Of a DNA stretch of 64,000 nt, positions 44,175 through 53,508 are shown piece after piece. Made by a program: the position numbers and the translations under genes. This DNA is from JAWWOL01 sp033851545 (GTDB lineage Bacteria; Actinomycetota; Actinomycetes; JAWWOL01). Each line of letters starts with the position of its first letter. Position 1 is the stretch's first letter. The stretch is from the NCBI GenBank assembly GCA_033851545.1, contig JAWWOO010000080.1, positions 33,144-97,143 of the forward strand. Reading direction: 5' to 3'. The notes below the pieces were generated by a model. That model did not search any database. It was given only the letters and a program-made list of their open reading frames with translations, and had not been told where the DNA came from.

Positions 44175-45125
44175 GTGCGAACTCCGCCGTGGCTGTGGCG
44201 TGCGCTGCGTCTCGGGTTCGTCCTCCTCGCGGTCGGCCTCCTGGTCGCAGCGCTGGTCGACCAGTGGCCGCACGTCCGCAGCGGCTGGCACGAGCTCCCG
44301 GTCAGCTCGCTGCTGCTCGCCGGCGGGGCCGTGCTCCTCGGCCTCTTCTTCAGTGCCCTCGCCTGGCGGGCGCTGCTCGCCGACCTCGGCCAGCACGTCC
44401 CGGTGACCGGCGCGGTCCGGGTCTTCTTCGTCGGCCAGCTCGGCAAGTACCTCCCTGGCAGCGTCTGGCCGGTCGTCGCGCAGATGGAGCTGGGCAAGGC
44501 GCACGGCCTGTCCAAGCGCCCGGTCGGCACGGTCGCCCTGCTGGTCATGGTGCTGAACGTCGCCACCGGGCTGCTCGCGGCGGTCGTGCTGCTGCCCTTC
44601 ACCAGCCCGCACGCCCTGAGCACGTACGGGTGGGTCATCGCGTTCCTGCCGGTCGGTCTCGCCCTGCTCCACCCGAGGGTCCTCAACCCGGTGGTCGACA
44701 AGGCCTTCCGGCTCGCCCGCCGCGAGCCGCTCGAGCAGCCGCTGACCCTGAGCGGGATCGCCGTCGCGACCGGCTGGACGATGCTGATGTGGGCCGCGTA
44801 CGGAGTGCACGTCTGGGTGCTCGCCGCAGGCCTGCATGCCCAGCACACGGCTTCGCTCCCACTGCTCGCCACCGGGGCCTTCGCTCTCGCCTGGACCGCC
44901 GGGTTCGTCGCCATCGTCTTCCCGGCCGGCGCGGGGATCCGTGAAGCGGTCCTCATCGTGGCGCTCGCGGCGGCCATGCCGTACGAGCACCGGGTCGCCC
45001 TCGCCGCCGTCTCCCGGCTGCTGATGACCGCCGGCGACCTGGTGTGGGGTGCCATCGGAGGGCTGACCCGTAACGGCGGCAGGCCGGCGCGCGACGTAAC
45101 ACCGGCAACCCTGCTTCCCGACTAG
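44175..45125 (+). CDS. LPG synthase transmembrane-domain (UPF0104) protein
   Basis: A 316-residue protein with about eight membrane helices, equal to the N-terminal flippase half of MprF without the synthase half. Motifs are FFVGQLGKYLPGSVWPVVAQ near 87 and FPAGAGIREAVLIVALA near 257, both diagnostic for UPF0104 (GlcNAc/lysyl-PG flippase-like). Members often sit in polysaccharide loci and are suspected lipid flippases. It starts with GTG and is followed 11 bases later by the SpoIID gene, so it is cotranscribed with it. Confidence 0.88.
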   Translation: MRTPPWLWRALRLGFVLLAVGLLVAALVDQWPHVRSGWHELPVSSLLLAGGAVLLGLFFSALAWRALLADLGQHVPVTGAVRVFFVGQLGKYLPGSVWPVVAQMELGKAHGLSKRPVGTVALLVMVLNVATGLLAAVVLLPFTSPHALSTYGWVIAFLPVGLALLHPRVLNPVVDKAFRLARREPLEQPLTLSGIAVATGWTMLMWAAYGVHVWVLAAGLHAQHTASLPLLATGAFALAWTAGFVAIVFPAGAGIREAVLIVALAAAMPYEHRVALAAVSRLLMTAGDLVWGAIGGLTRNGGRPARDVTPATLLPD

Positions 45126-45136
45126 GATCACGCTCC

Positions 45137-47020
45137 GTGTCGTCACATGCGTCACACCTGTCCCGTACAGCGGCCCTCTGCGTGGTCGCGGCCTTGACCT
45201 GCGCCGGGTCCGTGGCGGCGGTGGTCGCCCACCCCGCTCCCGCCCGCGCCGACGTCCCTACCGCCGAGGCCTATCCGTTCCCCGCCAGCCGGGTGCTCAC
45301 CGTCGACGGTCACGGCTGGGGCCACGGCGAGGGGCTGTCGCAGCAGGGCGCCAAGCAGGGGGCGCTGAACGGGGTCCCGGCGACCGGGATCCTGAGCTTC
45401 TACTACCCCGGAGCTACCCTCGCCGGCGCCGGCAACCCGATGATCCGGATCGCGCTGACCGGGGTTGCCGACGGGCCGAGCGCCAAGGGCTACCTGCCGC
45501 CGAGCCCCCAGCGCTACCAGTGCAGCGACGGGACCGCCCCGGCCACGTACTGCACGCTGACCGTCGTCCAGTCCAACGGGCTGGTGGTGACCGACACGGC
45601 CACCGGCAAGCACCCGGACCCGGTCTCCGGCGCCGACGAGTGGGGCGTGGCGAGCAACAAGGACGGCCTGCACCTGCGGGTGCACACAACCGCCGGCTGG
45701 GCCGACGCGCACGTCGGCGGCCGTCCGGCGGTGCTGGCGGGGCCGGTCACGTTCGACGCCCCGACGTTCGTCCGGGTGGACTGGGCCGGCGGCGTGCTGC
45801 GTGACTACCGGCACCAGGTGTCGGCCGTCCGCACCGACCCGGGCAGCGCGACCACGCCGAGCCGGATGCTGCGGCTGGCCACGATGCCCCTCGACGACTA
45901 CGTCCGCGGCGTCGTCTACCAGGAGTCGCCGGCGTCCTGGCCGCTGCAGGAGCTCGAGGCCCAGGCGATCGCCGCCCGCTCGTACGCCGACAGCCTGCGG
46001 CTCGCGAACAACCCGCTGTTCGACCTGTGCGACTCCACCTACTGCCAGGTGTTCGGCGGCAGCCAGGTGAGCGTCAAGGGCAAGCTGAGCTGGCTCGAGC
46101 CGGCCCTCGGCCAGACCGCAACCGACCCGGTCGCGCAGACCGCGGACACCATCCTGGTCCGCGGCTCGACGCCGGTCTTCGCGCAGTTCTCGGCCTCCAA
46201 CGGGGGCTGGACCGCGGGAGGCGACCCGTCGTACGGACCGGTCAGGCCGGACGCCTGGGACGCGGCCAGCGGGGACCCGTACGGCAGCTGGGTGGGGACG
46301 ATCAACGCCGCCGATCTCGAGGCCGCGTACGGGTTCAAACGGCTGGACGTGCTGACCGTGACCTCGCGCGACGGGACGACGGCGCCGTGGGGTGGCCGGG
46401 TGCGCTCGGTGCTGCTCACCGGGGTGGACGGCGCCGGCCGGCCGATGTCGGTGACAGTCACGGACCAGGCGGCGTTGCGGTTCGGGCTGCGTTCCACGTT
46501 CTGGCGGCCGCGGCTCACCGCGCCGACGGTCGCCGTACCAGCCACGATCGGGCGCGGCCACATAGTGCTGGTCACCGGCAGGGCCTCGCCGGGTGCCGCC
46601 GTCGACGTGTGGTTCCACAAGCAGGGCACGGTCGGATACACCAAGCGGCGCTCGGTCGTCGCCGCCCTGGACGGGTCGTGGCGCACGACGTTCGTCGCCG
46701 ACCTGGACTACCGGGTGTACGGGGTCTCGCAGGGGCTGCCCGGCAGGTCGGTCCTGGTCAAGGCGCTCGGCACGACGCTCGTCGCGCCGGCCAAGGTCAA
46801 GCCGGGCGCGATCATCCGGCTCTCCGGGCTCGCCCCGCCTTCATCGAGGGTCGTGGTCGGGCTGCACCGGGCCGGGCTGGTCGGTTTCGTCTCGGCGGCC
46901 GCAGTCAAGTCGGACCGGTGGGGACACTGGAAGGCAGCGGTCTCCGCCAGCGTGAAGACCCGGTTCGTCGCGACGTCCGTGCGGCTCAAGTCCCTCAGCC
47001 GTCTCGTCCTGGTCGGGTGA
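45137..47020 (+). CDS. SpoIID/LytB domain protein with wall-binding beta modules
   Basis: A 627-residue exported protein. A signal peptide (about 1-35, ending PARA) is followed by VDGHGWGHGEGLSQQGA near residue 56 and the SpoIID domain near 250 (MPLDDYVRGVVYQESPASWP, then ELEAQAIAARSYADS). In SpoIID this region holds the catalytic Glu of a lytic transglycosylase acting on denuded glycan; QESPASWP keeps it. After about 460 there are two copies of the beta-sandwich module shared with the amidase at 35558 (VTGRASPGAAVDVWFHKQG; LSGLAPPSSRVVVGLHRAG). Together they suggest that both enzymes dock on the same wall ligand. Confidence 0.9.
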   Translation: MSSHASHLSRTAALCVVAALTCAGSVAAVVAHPAPARADVPTAEAYPFPASRVLTVDGHGWGHGEGLSQQGAKQGALNGVPATGILSFYYPGATLAGAGNPMIRIALTGVADGPSAKGYLPPSPQRYQCSDGTAPATYCTLTVVQSNGLVVTDTATGKHPDPVSGADEWGVASNKDGLHLRVHTTAGWADAHVGGRPAVLAGPVTFDAPTFVRVDWAGGVLRDYRHQVSAVRTDPGSATTPSRMLRLATMPLDDYVRGVVYQESPASWPLQELEAQAIAARSYADSLRLANNPLFDLCDSTYCQVFGGSQVSVKGKLSWLEPALGQTATDPVAQTADTILVRGSTPVFAQFSASNGGWTAGGDPSYGPVRPDAWDAASGDPYGSWVGTINAADLEAAYGFKRLDVLTVTSRDGTTAPWGGRVRSVLLTGVDGAGRPMSVTVTDQAALRFGLRSTFWRPRLTAPTVAVPATIGRGHIVLVTGRASPGAAVDVWFHKQGTVGYTKRRSVVAALDGSWRTTFVADLDYRVYGVSQGLPGRSVLVKALGTTLVAPAKVKPGAIIRLSGLAPPSSRVVVGLHRAGLVGFVSAAAVKSDRWGHWKAAVSASVKTRFVATSVRLKSLSRLVLVG

Positions 47021-47137
47021 GCGTGACGGGCGATCCCCAGGAAGTTCCCAGGACGTTCACCGGGGGAGGCCGCTTGGCGATGCGCCGCACTGCCGGGAGG
47101 ATGAACGAGGGCTAAGCGCCCGCAAACAGTCCGGTCC

Positions 47138-47145
47138 TATATAGT
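47138..47145 (+). promoter_or_regulatory. AT-rich -10-like element
   Basis: TATATAGT stands out in GC-rich DNA 33 bases before the small membrane-protein gene. It is a good -10 candidate for the three-gene unit that follows. No convincing -35 was seen. Confidence 0.4.
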
Positions 47146-47177
47146 TCCGGCAATCAGGGACGTGACGGGAGTTACAT

Positions 47178-47384
47178 ATGCTCGCTTATCTGGACGGCAA
47201 CAGCGCCAGTATGATCACCCAGGCCGTGGTCGCCGGTGCCGCCGGTGCGGCCGTGGTCGCCAAGACCGGCTGGAAGCGGATCTCCTCGCCGTTCCGAAGC
47301 AAGGACAGCAAGCAGGCCGACGCCTCGGCCGCGTCGGAGAGCTCGGCTGCGTCGTCCTGGGACACCCCCGGTGGTGAGGGCTAG
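47178..47384 (+). CDS. Small membrane protein with YLDxxSxSM motif
   Basis: A 68-residue protein. It begins MLAYLDGNSASMITQAVVAG, resembling the short YLDPGSGS-type proteins that sit beside sulfatase and methyltransferase genes in many bacteria. A single glycine/alanine-rich membrane helix (about 12-28) is followed by a basic patch (KTGWKRISSPFRSK) and a Ser/Ala-rich cytoplasmic tail. GGGAG with proper spacing precedes the ATG. Function is unknown; size and context suggest a small subunit of the next two gene products. Confidence 0.75.
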   Translation: MLAYLDGNSASMITQAVVAGAAGAAVVAKTGWKRISSPFRSKDSKQADASAASESSAASSWDTPGGEG

Positions 47385-47446
47385 GTGCGGCTGCTCGCCA
47401 CCTGTCCCTCCCACAGCCCGTTCCGCGTCACCGACCGGGCCGCCGC

Positions 47447-48877
47447 ATGAGCGCGACTCTCGAGCCGGCCTCCTTTCGCGACCCGTCGAGCACCGTCTTC
47501 TACGCCGACGGCGACGTCTACCGCGGCCTCGGTGACGTTGCGGCCGGTGACTGGAAGGCTGTCTCCGACACCTCGTTCTTCCCGCGCGCGCTCAAGGACG
47601 GCCGGGTGGTCGGCACCGAGGTCCTGAGCGGGGAGGCGGCAGAGGCGATCGGTCTGCCCAGGCCGTGGCCGGTGGTGCTCAAGCACGAGCGGATCCCGTT
47701 CATCAGCTATCCGTACGAGTGGACGTTCTCCCAGCTGCGCGACGCAGCGATCCTGCACCTCGACCTGCTCGCGGAGGCCCTGGACGAGGGCCTGACGATG
47801 AAGGACGGGTACGCCTACAACGTGCAGTGGCGCGGCGCCCAGCCGACGTTCATCGACGTCCCGTCCTTCGAGCGGTCGAGCGGCGGACCCTGGGCCGGCT
47901 ACCGGCAGTTCTGCCAGACCTTCCTGTTCCCGCTGATGATCCAGGCGCACCGGGACATCCCGTTCCGGCCGTGGCTGCGCGGTCAGATCGACGGCATCGA
48001 CCCGCAGCAGGCCCGCGCCATGTTCGGCGGCCGGGACACGCTGCGCAAGGGTGTCCTCAAGCACGTCGTCCTGCACTCCGCCATGGACAAGAAGATGTCC
48101 GGTAACAAGGAGGGCAGCGAGGCGTTCAAGAAGGAGCTGTCCGAGTCCGGCTTCTCCGCGGACCTCACCAAGGCGACGATCAAGGCGATCCGCAAGCTGG
48201 TCGGCCAGCTCAGCTACAAGGCCGCCGACTCGCACTGGGAGACCTACCAGAAGACCAGCACCTACACCGACGAGGAGCGCGCCGTGAAGGCCGCCTTCGT
48301 CGACTCCTCGCTCGCCGCCTGGGCCCTGAGCAGCACAGCCGGCAAGCTGGGACTGGTTTGGGACATGGGGTGCAACGACGGCACCTACTCGCGGCTCGCG
48401 GTCAGGCACGCCGAGAGCGTGGTCGCGGTCGACGGCGACGAGCAGACGATCGACTCGCTCTATCGCGCGCTCAAGCAGGAGCGCAACAAGAAGATCCTGC
48501 CCCTGGTGATGAACCTCACCGACCCGTCGCCCGGCATCGGCTGGCGCGGCACCGAGCGGTTGCCGTTCGAGAGCCGGCGCAAGCCGGACGCGATCCTGTG
48601 CCTGGCGCTGGTCCACCACCTGGCCCTGACGGCCAACGTGCCGCTGCCGCAGATCCTCGACTGGTACGCCTCTTTCGGCTCCCGCCTGGTCATCGAGTGG
48701 GTCGACCCGACCGACCCGATGGGCAAGCGGCTGCTCTCGCTCAAGCCGGCCGGCACCTTCCCCGACTACCGGGCAGAGGTGTTCCACCGGCTGCTCGAGG
48801 AGCGGTTCGTGATCGACCGGCAGGAGCAGCTCGCCTCGGGGACGCGCACCCTGTACGCCGCGACCCCCCGTGCCTGA
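47447..48877 (+). CDS. SAM-dependent methyltransferase (NoeA-like)
   Basis: A 476-residue protein. The N-terminal ~290 residues form a separate helical domain (SYPYEWTFSQLRDAAILHLD, FIDVPSFERSSGG). The C-terminal methyltransferase domain has motif I VWDMGCNDGTYSRL, an acidic ribose-binding VVAVDGDEQ and ILCLALVHHLALTANVPL. It belongs to the group annotated as nodulation protein NoeA-like methyltransferases. It follows the small membrane protein and overlaps the sulfatase gene by 8 bases, so the three are one unit that probably modifies the same surface polymer. Confidence 0.88.
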   Translation: MSATLEPASFRDPSSTVFYADGDVYRGLGDVAAGDWKAVSDTSFFPRALKDGRVVGTEVLSGEAAEAIGLPRPWPVVLKHERIPFISYPYEWTFSQLRDAAILHLDLLAEALDEGLTMKDGYAYNVQWRGAQPTFIDVPSFERSSGGPWAGYRQFCQTFLFPLMIQAHRDIPFRPWLRGQIDGIDPQQARAMFGGRDTLRKGVLKHVVLHSAMDKKMSGNKEGSEAFKKELSESGFSADLTKATIKAIRKLVGQLSYKAADSHWETYQKTSTYTDEERAVKAAFVDSSLAAWALSSTAGKLGLVWDMGCNDGTYSRLAVRHAESVVAVDGDEQTIDSLYRALKQERNKKILPLVMNLTDPSPGIGWRGTERLPFESRRKPDAILCLALVHHLALTANVPLPQILDWYASFGSRLVIEWVDPTDPMGKRLLSLKPAGTFPDYRAEVFHRLLEERFVIDRQEQLASGTRTLYAATPRA

Positions 48878-51275
48878 CGACGACCTCCAGCCTGACGACC
48901 CGGCCGACGACCAGCCGGGCGGCTCCTCCGTGGACGCACCTGGTGACGCGGCCGAGGCACGACCAGAGGGAGCGGCAGCGGTGACGACCGAGGCTTCGCC
49001 AGACGTTGTCCACGCGACCGAGGCCGGTGACACCACCGCGCCCCCGGCCAAGCGGCGCCTGTGGTCTCGGATCGGCGGCCGTGAGCTGCTCGAGATCTTC
49101 GTGCTCACCGGGTTCGCCCTCGCCCAGCCGCTGCTGTCCGAGACCGGCAAGGCCCCCGAGCTGTTCACCTACCGGCGGGTCAACTCGCTGTCCATGGTCT
49201 GGTTCGTCCTCGTGGTGACCTTCGTGCCGACGCTGGTCCTGTTCTCGGCGGAGCGGCTGGTCGCCCTGGTTTCCCGTCCGGCTGCCCGCTGGCTGCACCT
49301 CGGGTTCGTGGCGGCACTCGCGGCGCTGCTCCTCATCGAGATCGGCAAGGGCCGGCCGGTGCCCCAGGGCTATCCGCTCGCCGTGATCGCCGGCCTGCTG
49401 GCGATCGGGGTGACCGTCCTGGTCGTCCGCAGCGAGACCCTGCGCCTCTACCTGCGCTACGCGTCTCCCGCCCCGCTGGTGTTCGCGCTGCTGTTCGTGG
49501 CCACGTCACCGTCGGGCGCCCTGGTCCGGGAGGCAGTCGGCGGCAGTGCGCCCGCCTCGCTGGCCCAGTCGGTGCCGACTGCCACCGACAGCACGCTGAG
49601 CCGGGCGCCAGGGGACACCGTCTCCCCGGTCGGGGTCAAGCCGGTCGCCCATCCACCGGTCGTCATGATGTTCTTCGACGAGTTTCCGCTGAGAAGCCTG
49701 TTGCGGCCTGACGGGACGGTCAACGCGGCCCTGTTCCCCAACTTCGCCTGGCTGTCCAAGAACACCACGTGGTTCCGCAATGCGACGGGCGTCAGCGGTT
49801 TCACCCCGTACGCCGTGCCTGCCATGCTGCGCGGCGAGTATCCCGCCAAGGCGCTGCCGCCGGTATACAGCAGCTACAAGGACAACATCCTCGCCGAGCT
49901 GGCCGGCACCTACAACGTCTCTGCCGCCGAGACGATCACCGCCCTGTGCCCGACCAGCGTGTGCCACACCACCACCAAGGTCCAGCAGGCGACCGGGCTG
50001 GCGCCGACCCTCAAGGACAGCGGCGCGGCGCTGCAGAAGATCATCTCGCCGTTCAAGGACAAGACCGACCCGACCACGGAGTTCGCCGACGCGGGTTCGA
50101 CCGCCTTCAGTGCCGGCGACGCCTCGACGACGTCAACCGGGTCCGGCACGACCACGACGGCCGCCGACAACGCCGCCGCGAAGTGCACCACGACCGAGTG
50201 CCTCTTCGTCAACCTCGGTGCCGACCAGCCGTCCCGGCTCAAGGCCTTCGTCAACACCCTGACGCCGGACCCCAAGGGCACCAAGCCGAGCTTCAAGCTG
50301 CTGCACGTGCTGCTGCCGCACGGGCCGTGGCACTTCACCGAGTCAGGCCGGCCCTATCCCTATCCCGCCACCGGGCCCGGCCACGACGACAAGAACGGTG
50401 GCTGGCTGAACCAGCCCTGGCCGGTCCAGGTCAACCTCGCCCGCGAGATGATGCAGCTGTCCTACGCGGACAAGCTGCTCGGTGACGTGCTGACCAAGCT
50501 GCGCGCCCAGAAGATCCTCGACAAGACCCTGCTGGTCGTCACCGCCGACCACGGCGAGGGCTTCGTGGCCGGCCAGCAGGCGCGCGCCATGAACGCCGTC
50601 ACGGCGCCCGACCTGTCATGGGTCCCGATGTTCTTCAAGATGCCGGGACAGACTGCCGGTGTCCTCGACGAGCGCAACTGGACCCATGTGGACCTCGTCG
50701 CGACCCTCGCCGACGCCCTGCACGTCAAGTTGCCACAGGCTCTGGACGGCCAGTCGGCGCTGCAGGCCCCGCGGACGACGACCGACAAGTTCTGGTTCAA
50801 CACCCCGGGCAAGAAGCTGCCCATCCCCGACCCCGTAGGCGACTACAAGAAGGTCATCCAGGGCTACGGCGGGGTGCTCGGCAACGCCAAGAGCGCCGCT
50901 GATCTCTACAAGCTCGGACCGCGGCCCGACCTGCTCGGCAAACGGCTGACCTCGATGCGCGTGGCCGCCAAGAGCTCGCTGAGCCTGTCCCTCAACCGCG
51001 CGGTCAAAGCCGCCGCGAGCACCGTGACGCCCACCAGCAAGGTGCCCACGCTGATCTGGGGGCACCTCAACGGCAAGGTCGGCGGGACCGTGGCCATCGT
51101 GGTCAACGGCGTGATCGCTGCGGTCGTGCCGACCTACGCGGACAACGGGGCGCCGCTGGCGATCGAGGCGCTGGTGCCGCCGTCGCTGTGGCACAACGGC
51201 AGCAACGGCATCCAGGCCTACATGGTCGGTGGCAAGGGCGCCGCGACCGAGCTGCACCTCGTCCGCAACGCCTGA
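48870..51275 (+). CDS. Sulfatase / LTA-synthase-like membrane enzyme
   Basis: An 801-residue alkaline-phosphatase-superfamily protein. An acidic, disordered N-terminus (~60 residues) is followed by about five membrane helices (about 70-215) and a large exported domain. Metal-site motifs are VVMMFFDEFPLRSLL near 265, GVSGFTPYAVPAMLRGEYP with the candidate nucleophile Thr/Ser near 305, and LVVTADHGEGF near 557. This architecture matches lipoteichoic acid synthase-like and phosphoethanolamine/phosphoglycerol transferases more than true sulfatases, since the sulfatase Cys/Ser-x-Pro-x-Arg is absent. It may add phosphoglycerol or a similar group to the surface glycan. Confidence 0.88.
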   Translation: MPDDDLQPDDPADDQPGGSSVDAPGDAAEARPEGAAAVTTEASPDVVHATEAGDTTAPPAKRRLWSRIGGRELLEIFVLTGFALAQPLLSETGKAPELFTYRRVNSLSMVWFVLVVTFVPTLVLFSAERLVALVSRPAARWLHLGFVAALAALLLIEIGKGRPVPQGYPLAVIAGLLAIGVTVLVVRSETLRLYLRYASPAPLVFALLFVATSPSGALVREAVGGSAPASLAQSVPTATDSTLSRAPGDTVSPVGVKPVAHPPVVMMFFDEFPLRSLLRPDGTVNAALFPNFAWLSKNTTWFRNATGVSGFTPYAVPAMLRGEYPAKALPPVYSSYKDNILAELAGTYNVSAAETITALCPTSVCHTTTKVQQATGLAPTLKDSGAALQKIISPFKDKTDPTTEFADAGSTAFSAGDASTTSTGSGTTTTAADNAAAKCTTTECLFVNLGADQPSRLKAFVNTLTPDPKGTKPSFKLLHVLLPHGPWHFTESGRPYPYPATGPGHDDKNGGWLNQPWPVQVNLAREMMQLSYADKLLGDVLTKLRAQKILDKTLLVVTADHGEGFVAGQQARAMNAVTAPDLSWVPMFFKMPGQTAGVLDERNWTHVDLVATLADALHVKLPQALDGQSALQAPRTTTDKFWFNTPGKKLPIPDPVGDYKKVIQGYGGVLGNAKSAADLYKLGPRPDLLGKRLTSMRVAAKSSLSLSLNRAVKAAASTVTPTSKVPTLIWGHLNGKVGGTVAIVVNGVIAAVVPTYADNGAPLAIEALVPPSLWHNGSNGIQAYMVGGKGAATELHLVRNA

Positions 51276-51338
51276 GCCCTGGCGGGCCTCACAGGCGGTA
51301 CGACTAGGCTGCGAGGACCGCCGACAGAGAGGTTCCGC

Positions 51339-53498
51339 ATGCCCAGCGCCAAGGACGAGCGCCTTCGTCCCGCGCCCCTCGCGGCCACCCTCCCCGTCGA
51401 AGTGCCAGCGGCCGCGGCTGGGCCTGGCCGGAGGGCGGCGTGGCTCGCCGCCCTGCCGCTGGCTCTGGCCGCCGCGCTCGCGGCCCTGACCCTGGTCGCC
51501 GCGATCTGCCTGCTCAACAACCACTACCGGGCCGCCCTCGTCCTGCCGATCGGGCTGCCGGCAGCTGCCCTCGCCGGCTGGGTCGTGCTGCGCCGGGCCC
51601 CGGCGGCCGAGTCCCGTACGGTCTGGCCCAACCTGGTGGCGCTGGCCGTCGTGGCCGGCACCGTCGGCTTCAACCTGGGCTACTCCGCTCAAGACATCGT
51701 GGTCGCGCGCGACCCCGGCACCTACGCACTGACGGCGCAGTGGATCGCCCACCACGAGAGCGCCCGGATCGGCACCGACGCGGCGGTGTTCGGCAACCCG
51801 CCGGGGGTGACGGCATCCTCCGTCGGCTTCGGCGACACCAAGCCGGGCGAGGTCCAGACGCAATATCCCAACGCCGCGCCGATGCTGGTGGCGATGGGCG
51901 GCTGGATCAGCGATGCGTGGTTGCTCCGGGTGGCCCCGTTCATCGGCGGGGCAGCACTGCTCGCCTTCTTCGCCCTGGCCAGAGGGTTCGTACGCGAGTG
52001 GTGGGCGCTCGGCGCGATGACCCTCCTGGCGGTCTCGCTGCCGATGATGCACTTCAGCCGCGCCGTCTACAGCGAGCCGACGGCGATGGTCTTCCTGCTC
52101 GGCGGGATGGCCCTGCTCTTCGCCTGCGAGCAACGAGCCGGGATCCCACTGCACATCGTCGCCGGGCTGACCGGTGGCGCGACCGGGCTGGCCCGCATCG
52201 ACGGCGGCATCTTCCTGCTCGCCGTGGCGGGCTACGGCACGATGAAGCTCGCCCGGGCTCCCGAGGGCGTCCGCCGCCGTGCGGGCCTGGAGGTCGGCGC
52301 CCTGCTGCTGGCCACGCTGGTCCCGTACGTGATCGGCATTCGGCTCTTCGCGACGCTGAGCCCGCTCTACTGGTACGGCCACAACGGCCACGCGCCCGAG
52401 GCGATCATCCCGGGCGTCCTCGCCCTGCTGATCGCCCTGATCGGTGCCGCCGTGGTCGCGGTCGCCTGGCGCGGCGGGACTTGGCGCGCGGCCGGCGAGC
52501 GGCTGGTGGCGCGGCTCTCGACCGGAGTGGCCGGCCTGCTGATCGTGCTCGCCGTCATCGGCGCGACCCGGCCGCTGTGGCTGACCGCACACCAGTACAT
52601 CGGGCCCACCTATACCAACTGGATCGCGTTCTGGCAGCGCGACGAGCACGCGGTCATCGACGGCACCCGCAGCTATGCGGAGAACACGTTGACCTGGCTG
52701 AGCTGGTACGACAGCGTCATCGTCGTGGCCGGCGGGGTGCTCGGGATCGCCTGGCTGGTCAGGCGTTTCGGCCGCACTGGTCGCCCTGCCGTGTGCGCCT
52801 TCCTGCTGATCTTCGTGTCCTACAGCCTGGTGTCGCTGACCTATCCGGACATCACCCCCGACCAGATCTGGTCGATCCGCCGGTTCCTGCCGATCGTGAT
52901 CCCCGGCCTGCTGATCGGCGCGGCCTCCTTCGGCCGGCGGCTGGCCCGCGGCGGTCGCGGGTCGCGGGTCGGCGTCGGTGTGCTGTGCCTGGCCGCGCTG
53001 GTGCTCACGCTGCGCACCGACCAGCCGCTGGCCCGCGTCCGCGAGGGCGTGCCGCAGCTCGCCGAGGTCGAGAACGTGTGCGACAACCTGCCCCGAAACG
53101 CCGCCGTCGTGGTCGGCGCGGGCCTGTGGTTCGGCTACACGATGACGGTCCGGTCCTACTGCCAGGTGCCGGTGACCGGCCTGCCGTCCAGTGCCAACCC
53201 GAAGAACTACCACCCCCTGCAGGCCAGCGAGCTGGCCCAGATTCGCACGAACGCCGCGGCCGCCGGCCGGACCCTGGTGCTGCTGACCGACGACGCCGCG
53301 TCCCTGCCGGCCGTGGGTGGGGTGGTGCCCAAGGTGACACCGATCTCGCGCGTCGTGAGCAACCGGTGGAAGCCGTCGCTGACCTCCGCCGTGAGCGAGA
53401 CCTGGCCCGACCGGCGCACGCTGTACCTGTTGACGGTCCACCCGGACGGTACGGTGTCGTCGCCGGCCGGCCAGCACACCCTGGTCGCCACAGGCTGA
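51339..53498 (+). CDS. Polytopic GT-C-like membrane protein, paralogue 2
   Basis: A 719-residue membrane protein with about twelve helices and a C-terminal exported domain. The first outer loop carries VVARDPGTYALTAQWIAHHE, the Asp being the GT-C catalytic candidate; FSRAVYSEPTAMVFLLGG and ITPDQIWSIRRFLPIVIPG follow. LAEVENVCDNLP and TMTVRSYCQVPV mark the C-terminal domain, whose two cysteines could pair outside the membrane. The next gene is a clear tandem paralogue. A polyprenyl-phosphate-sugar transferase role is inferred. Confidence 0.8.
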   Translation: MPSAKDERLRPAPLAATLPVEVPAAAAGPGRRAAWLAALPLALAAALAALTLVAAICLLNNHYRAALVLPIGLPAAALAGWVVLRRAPAAESRTVWPNLVALAVVAGTVGFNLGYSAQDIVVARDPGTYALTAQWIAHHESARIGTDAAVFGNPPGVTASSVGFGDTKPGEVQTQYPNAAPMLVAMGGWISDAWLLRVAPFIGGAALLAFFALARGFVREWWALGAMTLLAVSLPMMHFSRAVYSEPTAMVFLLGGMALLFACEQRAGIPLHIVAGLTGGATGLARIDGGIFLLAVAGYGTMKLARAPEGVRRRAGLEVGALLLATLVPYVIGIRLFATLSPLYWYGHNGHAPEAIIPGVLALLIALIGAAVVAVAWRGGTWRAAGERLVARLSTGVAGLLIVLAVIGATRPLWLTAHQYIGPTYTNWIAFWQRDEHAVIDGTRSYAENTLTWLSWYDSVIVVAGGVLGIAWLVRRFGRTGRPAVCAFLLIFVSYSLVSLTYPDITPDQIWSIRRFLPIVIPGLLIGAASFGRRLARGGRGSRVGVGVLCLAALVLTLRTDQPLARVREGVPQLAEVENVCDNLPRNAAVVVGAGLWFGYTMTVRSYCQVPVTGLPSSANPKNYHPLQASELAQIRTNAAAAGRTLVLLTDDAASLPAVGGVVPKVTPISRVVSNRWKPSLTSAVSETWPDRRTLYLLTVHPDGTVSSPAGQHTLVATG

Positions 53499-53508
53499 GA
53501 GGACTGTC

